Below, piece after piece: positions 15,593-27,500 of a stretch of DNA of 64,000 nt. The notes under the pieces were generated by a model, which made no database searches, was not told where the DNA came from, and saw only the letters and a program-made list of their open reading frames with translations. This stretch comes from CBDIHH01 sp965279095 (GTDB lineage Bacteria > Pseudomonadota > Alphaproteobacteria > Caulobacterales > Caulobacteraceae), in the NCBI GenBank assembly GCA_965279095.1, contig CBDIHH010000005.1, positions 372,001 through 436,000 on the forward strand, given 5' to 3'. How positions within the stretch are numbered: position 1 is the stretch's first letter; the number at the start of each line of letters is the position of its first letter. Made by a program: the position numbers and the translations under genes.

Positions 15593-18500
15593 GGCGCCTT
15601 GCACTTGGGATCCTTGGCCTCGTCGCACGGCGGGGGCTCGTCCACCGCCCCCAGGACGTTCACGGTGATGATGCTGGGAGAGATGCCGGCGGTGGGGTTG
15701 GCGGCGGCCTTGGCGGCCTGTTCCGCCGCGGCGCTGGCGGCGTTGGCGCTGGACTGGACGCCGACGTCGATGGTGGTGGCGGCGGGAATGCCAAAGGCGG
15801 CGCCGCCCACGCTGAAGTTGTCGGCGTTGGCCACGCTCTGGGCGGCGATGAACAGGTTGCCGGCCACCCGCACCCCGGCGTCGCCGGCGTCGACGGTTCC
15901 CCTCGGGGCGATCAGGAAGACATTGGGACTGGCCACCCCCACGGCCGGCTGGAAGGCGGCGATGCCCGCGCCGCTGACCCCGCCGGTGCGATCAACCACC
16001 GCCGCGCCGTTCTCGTCGATACGCACGACCACCGGCGGGAAGTTGGCCGAGGTCTTGGGACCCTGGCCGGCGTTCAGGTCGCCGTTGGATGACCACAGGG
16101 CGATGTCGCCCCCCGCCAGGGTGAACAGGCGGCTCTGGTTGAGGATCAGGCTCTGGTCGGTGAAGCTGTAGATGCCGCCGCCGCGCAGGGTCAGAATGCC
16201 TTCCAGCCCCGTGGGGGTGGACTTGATCGGCGAGACCACCGGCCCGAAAGCGGAGCCGAAGCTGAACAGCCGCCCGCCGTCGTAGGCGCGGCGCGCGGCC
16301 TGCTCGGACGTTCTCACCGTCGAGCCCGCCAGCAGTTGCCCGCCCGGGCCGAGCAGGAAGATGTCCCCGCCGCGGGCGGTCTGGATGGTCGACAGCCGCA
16401 GGTCGAGGTCGCCGGTGTGGACGGCGGCGTTGGCGCCGTTGGAGCCGCCGCTGAGGTCGTTGGCGGTATAGCCGAGGCTGGCCGGGAACAGGGTGTTCAC
16501 CGCGTTGTAGCCCCGCGAATACTTCTTGTACGACGGCGAGTCGGGCCGCGAGGTCTGGGTCAGTTCGTTGAAATAGACGCTGCGCAGGAGGAAGGTCTCC
16601 TGCCGCAGGAGGGGCAGGGCGGCGAAGGCCTTGTAGGCCTGGGCGACGGTGACGTTGAGGGAGCCGTAGGCCGCGAGCAGTTCGGGCTGGGCGTTGGCCC
16701 GCATCCATTCCACCAGCACCGGCCCATAGATGGGGCGCGAGCGGTCCGCGGTGCTTCCCCCATTGGCGCCCTTGACCTGCACGAACAGGGCGTCGTCCAG
16801 TTTGTCGACGTTGGCGGGGTTGAGATAGGTCTCGCGCAGGGCCGCCAGGTCGATGCCCTTGGCGACGCCGAAGGCGGTGACGATGTCGGCGCCGGTGTCG
16901 GGAAGCCAGGGGTTCCAGCTGTTGCCAACGGTGAGGATGCCGCCAGGGAAGGTCAGGCGCGTCTTGGTGAAGACGTTGCCTTCCGACTGGACGAAGCCTT
17001 CGGTGACCACCGAGTTGAGGAAGGGGCCGGCGTCGCGTCCCGCCTCGATGAACAGTCCGCCCGGTCCGCCGAGCTGGAAGGTGTTGCCCCGCACCGTCGC
17101 CAGGGGCGAGCCGAGCAGATTGGGCAGGCCGATCAGCGGCCGCAGCAGCGACAGGCTCGAGGTGATGTCACGGCCCGCCCGGATCCGGGTGATGTCGCCG
17201 GCGTCGGTGTTCTGGCCGAAGAAGGCCATGTCGACGATGTCCCGGCCCGCGCCGATACGGGTCTCCTTGGGAACCGACAGCAGCAACTGATTGATGTCGC
17301 GTCCCGCATAGATGCGGTTGGGGATCGGGTCGCCCAGGTGGGTGATGTCGCGATTGTGCTCCAGCGCCCGCTCCACCGTCGTGGTGTTGGGGAGGAAGGT
17401 CGGCGCCAGGAACGGGCGGCCGCCGACCACTGTGTTGCCCAGGGTGGTGCGGAAGGCGGAGAAGAAGCCCGGGATCAGGCCGGGATCGATGTCGTCCATG
17501 GACAGGGGCACGGACAGCAGGTCCCGACCGGCGGCGATCGAAAGGCTGCCGCGCGGGGTCGGGTAGAGGATCAGGCCGTTGATGGCGTCCAGACCGGCGC
17601 CGGACGCGAGGGTGACATCATCGACCAGGGAGGTGGCGCCGAAGGATCCCGGATAGATCGCGTACTGGTTGCTGCCCCACAGGGCCGAGCGGCCGGTCAG
17701 CAGTTCGACGCCGGTGTTGCGCACCGTCACTGGGCCATTGCTGGTCAGGGAGACGCCGGCGGCGTTGCTGTAGGCGCCCAGGGCGTTGAGGTTGGCGTCG
17801 GTCTGGTTGGGCGTGGTCGCACGACCGCGCACCCCGAGGGCGGACACCCCCTGGATCTCGATCGAGCCGCGGGCTTCGATATCGAGAACCGCGTCGCTCA
17901 CGCGCAGACGCGCCAGGTTGGTGGTGGCCGCGCCGTTGGGCTGTCGGACGATATTGGCCGCCGGCCTGACCGAACCCTGCAGCTTCACCGATCCCGCGCC
18001 GGAGGCCAGGTCGATACGACCGCCGATCAGGTCGCCGCCGGCTGCGAGGGCGAGGTCGCCGCCGCCGAAGGTCAACAGCGCCCGGGTCTGGGCGCCGCCC
18101 GCCGGCCTGGCGGACGCCGTCGCCAGGGCGGTGTCCGCGGCGATGGTGATGTCCGCGATGTTACGGCCGGCGGAAATCGAAAGGTCGCCGCCGCCGAGGG
18201 TGGCCAGACCTTCCTGGAACAGCTGCGGGTTGATGCGAACGGTGGTCCCGTTCGGCCGGTCCGTACTGACGTCGCCGATCACCCCGACCCGCCAGGGCTG
18301 GTCGGCCGGACCGATCCAGGCGACCCCGCCGTTCACCAGGCCATTGCTGATGCGATACTGCTGCCACAGGTCGCGGCGGCCGAGGATGTCGCGGCCGGCG
18401 GCCAGGGACAGGTCGCCGCCCCGCTCGGCGATCACCGGATTGGCGATGAGGATGCCGCCGAAACCGGAAAAGGCGTCCTGCGCCCCCGCCCCGTAGCGAT

Positions 18501-21500
18501 AGGAGGGCCCGCCCGGCAGGCCGAAGTTGTCGGCAATGGCTCCGTAGGGGGCGGGGTCGACCGAGACGGTCTGGCCGGTGGCCGGGTCGATGGCGCTGAG
18601 GGCCGCCGGATCGGCGCGGACCCCGGCCGTATAGATGGCCGTGCCGCCCACCTGCAGGCCCCCCGCATTGGCCGCGCGGGGACGGTTGTTCCCCACGGAC
18701 CGGAAGGCCGCGGGGCCGTTGGTAAGGTCGATATCCCCCGCCGCGGCGACCTTGATCGACCCATCGCCGGTGCGCACCACGCTGCGCGCCTCGGCGGTGA
18801 AACGGGGGACGCCGGTGTTCACGTCCGGGAGGCCGTAGTTGTAGGCCCGGTCGCCGGTCACGGCGACATTGCCGCCGCCGCCCGTCACCGTGCGCTGCGT
18901 GTCGCCGCTGGCGGTGGAGCCTGGGTCGGCGCCGCCCACCAGGGTCAAGGACCAGGACAATGCGGCCGTCGTGCGTCCGCTGGCGCCGATCAGGCGCGGG
19001 AACAGTTCCGCCGAGCCGACGGGGTCGCCGGCGCCGGACGCCAAACCGCCCTCGGGATGGGCCAGATTGCCCGATGCCGAATAGGGGGCGAACAGAGGCG
19101 ACTGCAGGGCGATGGCGGCCAGCAGATAGGCGGAATCGGTCTGTTCGCGGAACTGGAAGAAGCCGTCGGTGAGACTGCCGTTGAGGGTCAGGTTGCCGGT
19201 GGCGCGAAGGGTCAGAACCCCCGGTTCGCCGGTGACGAGACCGCCGGTGCGATAGCGCAGGGCGGTGTAGCGCGTGAAGACCTCCGCCTCCTTGCCCGGA
19301 ATGACATAGAAGCGACCCGCGAGACCGGGGGCCGAGGCCATCAGGCCGGCGCCGACGGCGCCGGCGACGTCCACCGTCCCGGCGCCCAGGTTCCAGTCGC
19401 CCTCCAGCCGCATATTGCCGTTGAAGTCGAGTTGCACCCCCGGCCGGGCGTGGAAGGTCGCCAGGGAGGATAGGGCGCCCAGGCGCGCATAGGCGCCGGA
19501 CACGTCGAAGCCCTGAACGAAATCGACGATCGAGCCCGCGCCCGTCCCCGTCAGGAAGTCGTTGGCGGCGGCGCCCGGCGTGAGCACGGCGTCGCCCCCC
19601 ACGATGGCGACCCCGCTGAAGGACGGATCGGCGGCGATGGAGGCCAGGTCGAAGGCCTTGTAGCCCTCGACGACCACCTCCCGCGCGCCCGTGAGCGTGC
19701 CGGCGAAGTCGGCGTTTAAGGTATCCGGCCCCGCCTGGGTCACCACCCGCGCCCGCAGCACCAGCGAGCCGCCGTCGTCGGCCTGGGCGTAGCTGTAGAC
19801 GGTGGCCCCGTTGCGCTTGAGCGCCACCAGCCGCCCGGCCGTGCGGGACGCCGACACGTCGATCTGCGCCCCGGATTCCACGGCTATGCCGCCGCCGCCG
19901 CCCACGCCCAGGGTCACCTGTCCGCCCTCGGCGCGCCGGGTGTCGTCGTCGGCGTAGCCGGAGGCCCGCGCGGTGAGCCGCCCCGTGGCCTTCAGGACCG
20001 TGCCGGTCGATCCGAACAGGCTGATGTCGCCGCCGTTGACGCCGGAGGTGTCGATGGTCCCGGCGATATCGACCTTGCCGCCGTCGGCGGTGAGGCTGTA
20101 GCTCATGGCGCGAGCCACCAGATCCGGGGCGAGGACGAGGTCGCCGCCCAGGGTGCGGATCGAGATCGCCCCGTTGAACACAGAGCCCCATTTGCGCTCG
20201 AAGGCGGACAGATCGAACGCCGAGCCCGATTCCAAGGTGAAGCCGCCGCCTGCGCCGCCGGCCTTGTCGCCGACCAGCACGCCGTCCAGGCGCACGGCGC
20301 CGTTACGCGCCAGCAGGCCGAGGCCGCCGGCCTTGCCGTCGCCGCCGCCCACCGAGAGCGTGGCCTTGTCCCCCAGCGCGATGTCGCCGGCCAGGGCCGT
20401 GATGGCCAGTTGACCGCCGGGCGCCGACACCTTGTAGGAGTCGAGGGCGTCGCCGAATTCGCGTGAATAGGCAGGGGCCTCCAGAACCGCGGCCCCGCCG
20501 ATGGTCACCCCCGTGGCCGAGCGCACGGTGAGCTGTCCAGCCGTGGCGCGAAGCCTGACGTCGCTGATGGCGACCGAACCGCCGCGCAAGGCCAGACCGG
20601 CGCCCGGCACGGCCTCCGCCGTCGGGGCCGTCGCGACCGCCGGACCGGCCAGGGTCAGGGCGCCTGAGGTGGTCAAGGCCAGGCTGGGAATGACCTGGCG
20701 TCGGTCCGTCGTCAGCCAGCCCGCCCGCTCGCCGACGAAGGGCGTCAGCAGGCTGAGTTCGGCGCCCGCGACGTCCAGGCCCGCCTGCCCCTCGGCGAAG
20801 ACGCCGCCGGGTGCGGAAAGAGCGACCTTGCCGCCGAAGCCGTAGGTGCGGATGGTCCCGCTCCGGAAGACGATCTGCTTGGCGTCGATCTGCAGGGAGC
20901 CGCCCGAGCAGATCGGCGATCCGCCGACGCCGCAGGCGCCGAGGTCGGCCCGGCTGTTGCCCAGGCGCAGGGTGTCCGCGGTGATGGCGACGGTCTGCGC
21001 ACCGGCCAGCAAGGTCAGGCCCGGCGTGTCCAACGCCAGGTTCTGGAAGGCGTAGCTACGGCCGGCGATGGCGATGGCGCTCTTGGACCGGACGGACAGG
21101 TTTTGCGCCAGCTGAAGCTTGGGCAGGAGAACGCTGTCGATGACCAGCCCCTGCAGGCCGGCGATGGAGTCGGAGAAGCTGACGGCGCCGGCGCCCAGGG
21201 CGATCGACTGGGCCTGAAGGTCCGCCCCACGTCCCAGGTTGAACCCCGCGCTGGAGTCCATCAGCAGGGAGGCGCCGCTCAACTGGGCGTCCTCGATGGT
21301 GAGGGTGGCCGGCCGGTTGTTCTCGTAGTCCAGCCGGGTCAGCGCCCTTTGCGGATTGGCCGAGACCCGGACCATCGCGCCGCGCCCGCGCCTGTCCGCC
21401 TGAATCCCGCCGATGACGATGTCCTCGGTGCGGCTGTCATCACCGGTCCCCGTGGCCTTGATCACCGAGCCCGACCGGATCGTCAGGGCGGCGAGGTCGC

Positions 21501-24500
21501 CGTCCACCGCCAGCAGGGTCTCCCCGGCGGTCAGGGGGTGGGCGGCGTCGTTCTGGACCGTCAGGTTCCTGGTGCTGACGTCCAAGGAGGTCCGACCGTC
21601 GTCCAGCTCCGTCCGCTCGCCGCCGACCAGGAGGCTGGCGGCCTTGATCCGCGACAGGCCGTCGGCGCTGAGCGCGACGGTCAGCGCGGGGGCGGCGACG
21701 TCCGGCGACACGATCGCCAGATCACGCCCGCCGATGTCCACCTGGGCGCCGCGCCCCTTGTCGCCGGGGGCGGTGTTGAAGTCCGCGCCCAGGTTCAGGC
21801 TCAGGACCGGCTTCAGGACGAGGCGGGCGGCGTCGCCGGGCAGGCGCGGGATCGGCGCCTCGTCGTGATTGGCCTTGGTCGTGAAGGCCGCCGTGGCCGA
21901 GGTAAGGGCGATGTTCGAATAGCTGCGGATGACGTCTTGGCTCTGGACCGTGAAGGCGCGCCAGCTCGAGTCCTCGGCCTTTGAGGGGGCGTCGCCATAG
22001 CGGCCGGCCACGGTCACCGTCCCGTCGGGAAGCTGGCTGGCCTGGCCGGCGACCGCGGCCACGCCTACCGATTCCACCACCCGCATGCCGCCGGGGAGGA
22101 GGGCGTATTTCGCCGGCAGGAGGGTGTACCACCCCGCCGCCAGTCCGGGCGCGGCGCTGAGATAGACGCGCCGCCCGGCGCCGGTCGGACCGTAGAGGTC
22201 GCTGTAGTCCGTCGAATAGATCGGATCGAAGCTGGCGATGGTCTGAGCGGACAGGCCGGGAACGATGGCGTAGACCTGCCGTCCGTCCGGATATTGCAGG
22301 CCCCGCACGCCACTGAACGTATCGGGGTTGAAGCGGTCCAGCACATCGCGCGAACCGCCCGTTCCAGGCACGAACTCATAGGCGTAGAGATCGCCGCCGC
22401 CGGCCAGGTTGAGGTTCGCGCCCGCCTGCAGGTCGATGGTGTCCCCCTGCAGCCGCAGGACGCCGGCGGGGGGCTTCTTGAGACTCTCGCTGCTGGTGGG
22501 GGCGAAGAAATATTCCTTCTGGTCCGTGGTCGTCCCATAGGGGATCGACAGGCCTTCGTTGGACACCGAGGTGACGCTGCCCGGCGCCAACGTCACCGAC
22601 CGGGTCACGGGGGCGAAGGTCTCGCCGCCGATCAGCAGGCTCTCGCTCGACCCCAGGGAGAGGCCGCCGCTGGGCGCGCGCAGCACGCCCCCTTGCAGGA
22701 TGGTGTTGGCCTGGACGGTCAGCGAGCCCCCGGCGGAGTAGGGCGCCGTCGGCGCGGCGCCGCGGCCGGCGAAGCTGATGGTCGAGTCAGGAGCGAGGGC
22801 GGTGACGCGGATGGACGAACCGGTGGTGGGATACACCTGGGTGGCGGTGACGGCGAGGCTGCCGTTGACCGCCAGATGGCCGGCGACGGAGGCGCTCTCC
22901 GTGCTGGTGTCACCGCCGAACAGGAACTGCCACGGCTGCACGCCGATGAAACGGACGGGTCCGTTGACGTCCAGCACCAGCCGGCCCACCGAGCGGTCGA
23001 ACAGCACCGCGCCGCGAACATCGACCTGGTCCGCGTGGAAAGTCGCCTGGGCGGTCCCTGGCGCGCCGTAGAGGGGTGAGGCGAGGGTCTGGAAATCGCT
23101 TTGGAACGATACGAACGGGGCCGTGATATCCAGCCGGCCCCCGGCGCCGATCCGGGGGGCGAACTGGTCGCGCACCAGCGGGTCGCTGAGGTCGCCGCTG
23201 ATCTGGCCGCCATAGACCCGGGAGGCCACGATCAGCGCCCGGCCCAGGCGCAGGTCGACATCCCCGGTGGAGTTGAGGGATCCCAGGGCCACGAGGGTGT
23301 CGAATCCCGACGCGGCGATGGCGTCCGCCGAGAACAGATTGGCCGTCGGCGTGGTCGGCGTGGCCTGGGACAGGACCGGATCGGTGGCGATCAGCACGCC
23401 GCCCCGGGCCAGGGGCGCCCCGCCCCGCGCCTGGATATCCGCTCCGGAGACCGTGGCCGCCCCGTTCAGGCGCAGGGTCCCGGCGTTGCTCCACACGGCC
23501 GTCCGCTCATAGCCGGTGTCGGTGCGCTGATCATAGGTGTCCGCGGCGCCCGACAGGTTGAGCTTGGCGCCGGATTCCGCGGTGAAGGCGCGGACCGCCC
23601 GCACCGAGGTCTGGCCGGCGATGTTGAGCGGCGACTCGGGGTTGTACTGGGCGTTGAACACCGACCGGTCGACCTGCTGGATGGCGCTGGTCTGGACCAC
23701 GCCGCCGTCAAGAATCTTGCCGGTGACGAGCTGGTCGGCGCCCCGCGTCGGCGCCCGGGGATTGAGGATGCTGACGCCGCCGAGGTCGGTGACGCTGCCC
23801 GAGGCGAGCCTCAGCCCCTCCTGGGCGCCCAGTTCGCCGAGCAGATAGATGGGCCTCGAGGCGACGAGCTCGGCGTTGGTGAGGACCGGCCCGATCCCGT
23901 CGCGCAGGCCAAGACTGTTGGACGCCGCCTCCGAATAGCCGCCGGCGCCGTTGGATCCGAACACGTCCTTCAGATCGCGCACGGCGACGGCGCCGGAGCC
24001 GGCGTAGAGATCCGGCAGCACTTCGGCCTGGCTCAGGGTTCCGCCCGGCAGGCGGATCGACCCGCGGTTGAGGATGCCGCCGGCGCTGAGGGCCGCGCCC
24101 GGGGCCCCGACGATCCGACCGCCGGACTCCACATGGAGCTCCAGCAAGCCGTTCAGGGACAGGGAGATGGGCTTCTGGTCCCAGGCGGCGGTGGGAACCT
24201 CTGGCTTGAGCACGGAATAGACCGAGGCGCCGGTGCGCAGGCCGCGCAGGCGCTCCGTCTGGGTCGGGTCGACGATGGGGTTGAACTGGCTTTGGGTGAG
24301 CGACAGGGTCTGGCCGGCCGCGACCGAGACGGTCTGGGTGGCCAGGACCGCATTGTAGCCGCCGAGGCCATTGTCGAAGAGGTTGGGCAGCAGCGCCGTC
24401 TTGTAGGAGGTGATGCTGTAGTTGGCGAAGCCGGCGTCGGGGAAGAAGTTCAGGGGCAGGGTCGCGCCGCTGGCTGCGGGGGCGGCTCCGAAGTCGAACG

Positions 24501-27500
24501 AGGGGGTCGACAGCGAGAAGGTCCCACCGCCGGCGAAGCCATGGGCCTGGATCGCGCCGTCCGCCAGTTCGATCCGCGAGGCGATCTGGCTCGGATTGAC
24601 CGGGACGAAGACCCCGCCAAAGGCGTCCGCCAGGGTGGTGACGCGGAAGCCTTCGATGCCCCCGGCGGTGCGGTTGGTGGGGTCGCGCTTGAGCTGGAAG
24701 TAGGCGGTGTCGCTGCGCAGCGACAGGTCGCCCCCGCGCGAGGACAGCACCAGGGAGCCGTCGGTGTTGACGTATCCGCCGCCGGACAGGTCCAGGCGCG
24801 CGCCGCTGTTGACGAGGATGCTGCCGCTGAAATCGGTGTTCTGGCGTGTCCCGGCCTGGCCGGCGAGGGCGGCGGTCCGCGAGGCTGTTTCCGCCGTGGC
24901 GCTGGCGCGCGGCGCGGCGGTCAGGCTGATCGCCCCGCCGTTCAGATAGCTCGCGCCCGTCAGGCCGTCGGCCGGGGCATTGGCGTCGTTGACCCAGCGG
25001 CCGGCGACCGACAGCTGACCGTTGACGACGATGTCGAACGCTCCCGGGCCCCGCGTCAGGGCGCTGGTCTGCGGTCCGATGCCCAGGTCGCTGGTGGCCA
25101 GGCTGATCTTGCCGGACGGGGCGCTGACGGCGCCGTCGACGGTGATGGTGCGGCCGGCCAGCACATCCAGCACCCCGCCGGGCTGCAGGTCCAGACGGGC
25201 CTCGGCCCTGATGTCAAAGGCGCCGCTGGTCTTGACCGTCAGCTGAGCGAGGCCGGAACTGGACAGGCTGTCGGCCGACAGGGCAATGGTCTGCAGCCGT
25301 CCGGCGGGAAGTTGCGAGGGGCCGTTGAACGGAGGCAGGACAAGGCTGCCGGCGCTCGAAACCGAGACCGGGGCGTTGTAGCCTAGGTCGGCGGGCAGGG
25401 CCTCGAGCTGGCCGGCCGACACCAGCGAGACGGAGGCTCCGCCGGTGATTTGGCCGGTCACGCGGGTGTCGCGGCCGAGGGCCTGGACAACCAGCAGGCC
25501 GCCGGAGGGCAGCTGGCTGGGCGCCGCCTGCAGGCGGCGGCCGTCGCCGTAGAGCACGGGCGCGGCGGCGCCGGGCTCGGCCTTGAGGCGCTGCTGCGGG
25601 CCCGCCAGGGACGAGGCGATCAGGGAACCATCGAAGCCGATGGCCGAGGCCTTGAGGGTGAGCGAGCCGGCGTCTCGTCCCTCGCTGTAGGCGCCTTCCT
25701 GCCGGGTTCCCTGGAGGAGGGGATTGGCATAGGTGCGGGTGACCCCCCAGCGGCTCTGGGTCCGCTCATAGCCGTCGTAGACGCCGACATAAGTGTCGTT
25801 GGGATCGGCCACCCCGATATCCACCACCGCCCCGCTGGCGCTGATCAGCCGCGTGGTCTGCACCGTGCCGGCCTCGTAGCGGACCGATCCGCCCGAGATG
25901 TTGAACACCGAACCGACCTTGGCGATCACGTCCGGCGCGTTGGCGGCGCCGTCGTTGGGATTCAGACTCTGGACGCCGAGGCTGATGGCCCCGCCCTTGG
26001 TCATCAGCTCCGACACCGTGACGCCGACCTGCTCGGCATAGCTGCCGGCCTCGATCAGCGGCGAGCCGACATAGGCGACCCCGTCGGCGCGGACGCCGGA
26101 CACGCGCGGGTCGACCACCACCAGGGCCCCGTTGAGGAAGCTGGTCTTGTAGTTGGGGGTGTCGCGCAGCTCATTGCGTTTGACGGGGTTGATCTGGACG
26201 GTGTTCCGCGAGGCGGGAACAGACACATCCTGCAGGCCGCCGACATCGATGACCGCGCCGCTGTCGACGAAGATCCGCGAGGCGTCCGAGCCGGGCACAG
26301 CGCTCTGAGTCGCCTCGCCGGCGCCCGCGCCGATCGTCACATCGCCGCTGGGCGCATAGATCAGGCTGTTGGCGCCGATGTCGATGCGCGACTGCGCCGA
26401 TCCGATCCTGGCTTTGGAGGTCTTGTAGGCGGCGATGGACACCGGGTCCTTGGGGATGGTGTCGCCGCCCGCGTCCGGGGTGATGGACAGGACGCTGGAC
26501 GGGCCCAGGCGGATGTCGCCGCCGGTGATGTCGACCACGCCGTTGCGGCTGATGCTGGTGGTCGCCGACAGCACCCCCTCCTGCAGCACCGCCCCGCCGG
26601 CGCTGGCGCCCAGGGCCACATAGCCGCGCGGCGCATCGATGATGCCGGTGTTGCGCACATTGTTGCCGTTGGACGCAGTGGTGGCCGCCGAGGTGGCGAT
26701 CAGACCGCGCACGTTGGGATCGGGGCTGTCCGAGGCGCCTTCCGACCTCTGCAGGGTGATCTGACGCCCGGACTGCAGGGTGACCTGGCCTTCGGGGGCG
26801 CTCAGCGCGCCGGCGTTGACGACCCGCGGGGCCGCGAGGATCAGATAGCCGCCGCCCTGGCTGGTCAGGCGCGCGCCGGACTGGACCGTCACTGTCCCTT
26901 CGAGGGCCGGGTCGTCCCCGGAGGGCAGCGCCTGGGCCGAGACCGTATAGGCCGAGACCACCAGGGGGTTCTGGTCGGCATAGCCCAGCAGTCCCAGGCG
27001 CAGATACTCATCATTGCGGTCCGCGATGGTCAGCAAGGCGGCGTTGGCGGTGGCGCGGCCGATCTCGAGGCTCGAGACCAGCAGGGACCGGGTGTTGACC
27101 TGTGCGGCGCCCCCGAACAGGACGCCGTTCTGGTTGAGGATGATGACCGCCCCGTCCGCCTTGATAGCCCCGAGGATCTGCGAGGGCGAGGAGCCTCTGG
27201 AGGGGTCCCTGAGGCCCGTGGCGGGGTTGAGGCCGCCGACGACCCGGTTCAGGACCGTCCAGCCGGGCTGCGCCTGGCCTCCGGACGTCTGGTTGAACAC
27301 CAGGGTGGTGTCGCGTCCGACGTTGAGCGACTCCCACGACAGCAGCGCCCGCGACTCGGTCTGCTGGATCGCCACCTGCACGCCGCCTGCGACGGTGGTC
27401 TGGACCGGGGCCGTGGCGCCCTGCCAAGTGTTCAGTCCGCCGATGTAGCCGGCGCGGGCTCCGTCCGCCGCCGCCGAGACCGGGTTGGCCACCGGTTGCA

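Noticed and set aside
16336..19473. 1045-residue plus-strand frame inside tpsA, and a similar 832-residue frame at 25450-27948
   Set aside because: Both mirror the repetitive tpsA gene. Low-complexity Gly/Gln/Arg composition and no start-site support.
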